Shown piece by piece: positions 6,852 to 9,706 of a stretch of 9,706 nucleotides of DNA. The number at the start of each line of letters is the position of its first letter. Within the stretch, counting starts at the first letter, position 1. Under the pieces are notes generated by a model that saw only the letters and a list, made by a program, of their open reading frames with translations, searched no databases and had not been told where the DNA came from. Location of the stretch: positions 1 to 9,706 of the forward strand of contig CAINDZ010000161.1 of assembly GCA_903847545.1 (NCBI GenBank). The letters are read 5' to 3'. This DNA comes from an uncultured bacterium (GTDB lineage: Bacteria; Krumholzibacteriota; Krumholzibacteriia; LZORAL124-64-63). A program made the position numbers and the translations under genes.

Positions 6852-8177
6852 GTGCGTGACGTGATCCTGCATGCCTTCAACTGGAAGTACGCGGACATCC
6901 TCGCGAACGTCGAGGCCATCCGCCGGGCCGGCTACGGCGCGATCCTGATCCCGCCGCCGCTGTCCTCCGATCCCCGCGGCGACCAGTGGTGGCAGCGCTA
7001 CCAGCCGCGCGACTACCGCGTCCTGCTGTCCTGGCTGGGCGGCAAGCGCGAGCTGGAGGCGCTGGTCGCGGCCTGCCACGCCGGCGCCTCGCCGATCCGC
7101 GTCTACGCCGACCTGGTGCTCAACCACATGGCCAACGAGGCGCGCGACGACCACTTCGACTTTCCCGGTCGCGCGGAACTGGAACGGTACCGGCAGGAGC
7201 CCGCGCTGTACGAGGAGAACCGCCTGTACGGCGACCTCGGCGCCGGGCTGTTCACCACCGCGGACTTCCACCACGCGGGCGAGATCGAGGGCGCGGAGTG
7301 GGGCGATCGCGGGGCCGTGCAGGAGCAGAACCTGTCGGGGCTGCCCGACCTGGGCGATGGCGCGCGCGTGCTGGAACAGCAGCACCTGATGGTCGACGCG
7401 ATGATCGCCATGGGCTTCGACGGCTTCCGTGTCGACGCGATCAAGCACATCACCGAGCGCATGATCGACAACCTGGCCGACCGGCCCGAGGTGCGCGAGC
7501 GGTTCTGGTTCGGCGAGGTGCTGACGGGCGGCGACCAGGACGAGCGCGTGTTCCTGGCGCCGTTCCTGCGCGAGACGTGGATCTCGGCCTACGACTTCCC
7601 GCTGTTCACGACGATCCGCGAGGCCTTCGCGCCGGGCGGCTCGTTGCGGGCGCTGCTGGCCCCCGACCGCGACGGCAACGCCCTGCCCTGGGACCGCGCC
7701 GTGACCTTCGTCGTGAACCACGACATCCCGCACAACGACGCCTTCCGTGCCTGGCTGCTGGACCGGCAGGACGAGCACCTCGCGCACGCCTACATCCTGG
7801 GCCGCGACGGCGGCGTGCCCCTCGTCTACAGCGACCACGACGAGTCGCCGCACGAGGCCGATCGCGGTCGCTGGCGCGACGCGTGGAAGCGCCCGGACCT
7901 GGCGGCGATGGTGGCGTTCCACAACGAGGTGCACGGCACGCCCATGACGCTGCTCGCGGGCAACGACACGCTGCTGGTCTTCCGGCGCGGCGACCGCGGC
8001 ATCGTCGCGATCAACAAGGCCGGCTTCGGGCAGTGGGCCGAGTTCGGGACGTGGGGGCTCGCCAATCCCGGCCGCTACCGGGACCTGATCCACGGGCACG
8101 TGATGCACATGTCGGGCGAGCGCTTCGGGCTGTACGTGCCGCCGCGGACGGCGCAGATGTGGCTGGCCGGCGCCTGA
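6852..8177 (+). CDS. GH13 alpha-amylase family glycoside hydrolase, cytosolic
   Basis: A 441-residue protein starting at GTG. All GH13 signature regions are present: region I DLVLNH (87-92), region II GFDGFRVDAIKH (188-199) with nucleophile D195, region III FGEV with acid/base E222, and region IV FVVNHD (286-291) with D291. The N-terminus ILHAFNWKY and the strand AILIPPPLSS (30-39) are the first elements of the TIM barrel. The segment between region I and II (about 93-185) is the B domain, and residues about 365-441 a short C-terminal beta domain (TLLVFRRGDRGIVAINK). The enzyme is near the minimum length for an active alpha-amylase. No signal peptide is visible, so it would act on internal alpha-glucans or imported oligosaccharides. 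Alpha-1,4 hydrolysis is likely, but transglycosylation cannot be excluded from sequence. It follows the M14 gene by 42 nt and converges on the aldo/keto reductase gene with a 43-bp gap. Confidence 0.92.
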   Translation: MRDVILHAFNWKYADILANVEAIRRAGYGAILIPPPLSSDPRGDQWWQRYQPRDYRVLLSWLGGKRELEALVAACHAGASPIRVYADLVLNHMANEARDDHFDFPGRAELERYRQEPALYEENRLYGDLGAGLFTTADFHHAGEIEGAEWGDRGAVQEQNLSGLPDLGDGARVLEQQHLMVDAMIAMGFDGFRVDAIKHITERMIDNLADRPEVRERFWFGEVLTGGDQDERVFLAPFLRETWISAYDFPLFTTIREAFAPGGSLRALLAPDRDGNALPWDRAVTFVVNHDIPHNDAFRAWLLDRQDEHLAHAYILGRDGGVPLVYSDHDESPHEADRGRWRDAWKRPDLAAMVAFHNEVHGTPMTLLAGNDTLLVFRRGDRGIVAINKAGFGQWAEFGTWGLANPGRYRDLIHGHVMHMSGERFGLYVPPRTAQMWLAGA

Positions 8178-8220
8178 GGACCAGGCGGCCGGCCGTTCCA
8201 CGGTGGGAGAGCCCGGAACT

Positions 8221-9204
8221 TCAGCGATCGATCGCCTTCATCGCCTGCTCGGCGTAGCGCTCGCCCCGCGCGGCGCCGGCGGGGAACGCCTGCTCCAGCT
8301 GGCGGCACTCCTTGCCGCTGAGGTCGATCTCCAGCGCGGCGATGTTGTCCTCGAGGTAGTTCAGCCGCTTGGTGCCGGGGATGGGCACGATGTCGTCGCC
8401 CTGCGCCAGCACCCAGGCCAGCGCGACCTGCGCGGGCGTGCAGCCCTTCTGCGCGGCAAACGACGTGACCGCGTCGGCCAGCTGCTGGTTGGCGGCGAAG
8501 TTCTCGCCGGCGAAGCGCGGGTGGTTGGTGCGGAAGTCGTCCGCGGTGAAGTCGCCGGTCGAGCGGAAGCGGCCCGCCAGGAAGCCGCGGCCCAGCGGGC
8601 TGTAGGCGACGAAGACGACGCCCAGGTCGCGGCAGGCGTCGAGCACCTCGGCCTCGGGGTCGCGCGTCCACAGCGAGTACTCGGTCTGCAGCGCGACGAT
8701 GGGGTGCACGGCGCAGGCGCGGCGCAGCGTGCCGGGCGCGGCCTCGGACATCCCCAGGTAGCGCACCTTGCCCTCGGCGACGAGGTCGGCCATGGCGCCG
8801 ACGGTGTCCTCGATCGGCACGTTCTTGTCCACGCGGTGCTGGTAGTAGAGGTCGATGACGTCGACGCCCAGGCGCTTGAGGCTGGCCTCGCAGGCGGAGC
8901 GCACGTACTCGGGCCGGCCGTTGACGCCCATGAACTCGCCGTTCGGCCCGCGCACGTTGCCGAACTTCGTGGCCAGCACGACCTGCCCACGGCGACCCTG
9001 GATGGCGCGGCCCACGAGTTCCTCGTTGCGGCCGCAGCCGTACATGTCGGCGGTGTCCAGGAAGTTGACGCCCAGCTCGAGGGCGCGGTGGATGACGGCG
9101 ATGGACTCGGCGTCGTTGCCGGCGCCGTAGAATTCGGACATGCCCATGCAGCCGAGGCCGAGGGCGGAGATTTCGAGGTCGGGGGCGAGCTGGATGGTGC
9201 GCAT
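8221..9204 (-). CDS. Aldo/keto reductase, NADP(H)-dependent oxidoreductase
   Basis: A 327-residue soluble enzyme. The start at 9204 has a full AGGAGG 6 nt upstream, and the chain then begins with the family strand (LEISALGLGCMGMSEFYG). The AKR catalytic tetrad is intact: FLDTADMYG gives D50 and Y55, VLATKFG gives K80 and LYYQHRVD gives H123. Late family motifs are also present: YSPLGRGFLAG (201-211) and the NADP-phosphate site PIPGTKRLNYLEDN (274-287). The sequence resembles the AKR13-like group of bacterial reductases (LGxGCMGMSEFYG, NEELVGRAI). These reduce small aldehydes and ketones to alcohols, with unspecified physiological substrates. It lies downstream of the XRE regulator on the same strand, with a 110-bp gap in which I see no clear promoter, so read-through from the regulator is possible. 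Family call is firm; substrate is unknown. Confidence 0.95.
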   Translation of the reverse strand: MRTIQLAPDLEISALGLGCMGMSEFYGAGNDAESIAVIHRALELGVNFLDTADMYGCGRNEELVGRAIQGRRGQVVLATKFGNVRGPNGEFMGVNGRPEYVRSACEASLKRLGVDVIDLYYQHRVDKNVPIEDTVGAMADLVAEGKVRYLGMSEAAPGTLRRACAVHPIVALQTEYSLWTRDPEAEVLDACRDLGVVFVAYSPLGRGFLAGRFRSTGDFTADDFRTNHPRFAGENFAANQQLADAVTSFAAQKGCTPAQVALAWVLAQGDDIVPIPGTKRLNYLEDNIAALEIDLSGKECRQLEQAFPAGAARGERYAEQAMKAIDR

Positions 9205-9314
9205 GGGGGGCCTCCTGCCGTGGGTGTGCGTACTGCCGCCCAAGCTAGCCAAGGCGGCGGCGCGCGCAAAGCGGCAATGCCGGAATGCGCGCGTCGTGCC
9301 TCGGCCGCCCGCCC

Positions 9315-9530
9315 TTACCCCGCCCGCTCCCACTGGAACACCTCGACCAGCGGCACCCCGAACACGTCGGCGATCCGGAATGCCGCCGCCAGCGACGGCG
9401 CGTACTTGCCGGCCTCGATCGCGGCCACCGTCTGGCGCGTCAGCCCGATGCGCTGGCCCAACTCGGCCTGCGACATCTCGCCGTGCAGGAAGCGCAGGGT
9501 GCGGATGCGGTTGTGGATGACGCCGCTCAT
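9315..9530 (-). CDS. Small XRE/Cro-type helix-turn-helix regulator (71 residues)
   Basis: A single-domain DNA-binding protein. The five-helix Cro/CI fold occupies residues 5-65, with the helix-turn-helix in MSQAELGQRIGLTRQTVAAIE (19-39) and the typical continuation AGKYAPSLAAAFRIADVFGVPLVEVF. This compact type, about 65-75 residues with no sensor domain, is commonly encoded beside a small membrane protein, and that is seen here: its ATG overlaps the stop of the upstream gene as ATGA. There is no strong ribosome binding site before the ATG at 9530, so translation probably depends on coupling with the upstream gene. The target operators are not visible; autoregulation would be the default expectation. 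The aldo/keto reductase gene downstream may be cotranscribed. Confidence 0.93.
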   Translation of the reverse strand: MSGVIHNRIRTLRFLHGEMSQAELGQRIGLTRQTVAAIEAGKYAPSLAAAFRIADVFGVPLVEVFQWERAG

Positions 9531-9706
9531 GCCAGGTGCCTGCGGTAGCCGACGATTACCGTCGCGTCGTGAACGGCCTCGGCCACGATGATCATGAACA
9601 CGGCCGCGTTGACGATCTTCCACCCGGTGTCCGTGAACGGCATGACGCACCCGACCAGGATCATCCCGGCCATCAGGACGCCGTAGGCCACGTTGCGGGC
9701 GCGGTG
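9527..9706 (-). CDS. Small integral membrane protein coupled to the XRE regulator, partial
   Basis: The frame enters from the right edge and ends with TGA at 9527-9529, overlapping the regulator start by 4 nt (ATGA). The visible 59 residues hold two hydrophobic segments: NVAYGVLMAGMILVGCVMPF, and VNAAVFMIIVAEAVHDATVIVG after a short polar turn with TDTGWK. The C-terminus (YRRHLA) is positively charged and probably cytoplasmic. The arrangement, a two- to four-helix membrane protein immediately followed by a small XRE regulator, is a common bacterial gene pair in which the membrane protein may sequester or sense for the regulator. No specific family can be assigned from the fragment, and the N-terminus lies outside the window. 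Confidence 0.75.
   Translation of the reverse strand, partial: HRARNVAYGVLMAGMILVGCVMPFTDTGWKIVNAAVFMIIVAEAVHDATVIVGYRRHLA

Noticed and set aside
5007..8201. 1064-codon open frame on the minus strand antisense to the M14 and GH13 genes
   Set aside because: Its product is Arg/His/Gln/Val-rich low-complexity sequence with no domain. The opposite strand has two complete enzymes with all catalytic motifs, and long antisense frames are expected at this GC content.
8178..8220. Possible bidirectional terminator between the converging GH13 and aldo/keto reductase genes
   Set aside because: Only a GGCCGGCC palindrome and a 4-bp stem are present, too weak to call.
9205..9314. Promoter or operator between the XRE regulator and the aldo/keto reductase gene
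   Set aside because: A CTTGG direct repeat and a GCTAGC palindrome are visible, but no -35/-10 pair or longer symmetric operator.

Overview
The window is a high-GC (about 70 % by eye) stretch of bacterial chromosome with seven complete protein genes and two genes cut by the window edges. The organism has an outer membrane, because one gene encodes a secreted protein with the CBM9-like plus DUF5916 beta-barrel architecture. Neighbouring genes encode a lipoprotein and cytosolic enzymes typical of a heterotrophic diderm, for example an FCB-type candidate phylum or Gemmatimonadota. The phylum itself cannot be fixed from this sequence. I see no rRNA, tRNA, CRISPR array, transposase, integrase or long repeat.

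Layout. Positions 1-242 (+) hold the C-terminal end of a GPP34 (Golgi phosphoprotein 3-like) protein. Positions 260-364 (-) hold a 34-residue single-pass membrane peptide with a clear ribosome binding site and a fair promoter. Positions 603-2924 (-) hold the DUF5916 outer-membrane protein, and 3158-4849 (-) a lipoprotein homologous to the cholesterol-dependent cytolysins. Each of these two genes is followed by a 14-bp GC-rich hairpin. After a 433-bp divergent spacer, positions 5283-6809 (+) hold an M14 zinc carboxypeptidase-like enzyme, and 6852-8177 (+) a GH13 alpha-amylase-family enzyme starting at GTG; these two probably form an operon. Convergent to them lie an aldo/keto reductase (8221-9204, -), a small XRE-type regulator (9315-9530, -) and the end of a small membrane protein (9527-9706, -) that overlaps the regulator by ATGA.

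The most interesting object is the cytolysin-like lipoprotein. It keeps the core signatures of the pore-forming fold, including both membrane-inserting regions, the YVSSVxYGR stretch and the PISYTTxxLxDN stretch. It has a lipobox, and an acidic C2-like loop stands where cytolysins carry the cholesterol-associated undecapeptide. It therefore looks like a membrane-anchored, probably non-cholesterol member of the MACPF/CDC superfamily. The other genes look like surface and carbohydrate or peptide metabolism; a shared pathway is not demonstrated by the sequence.
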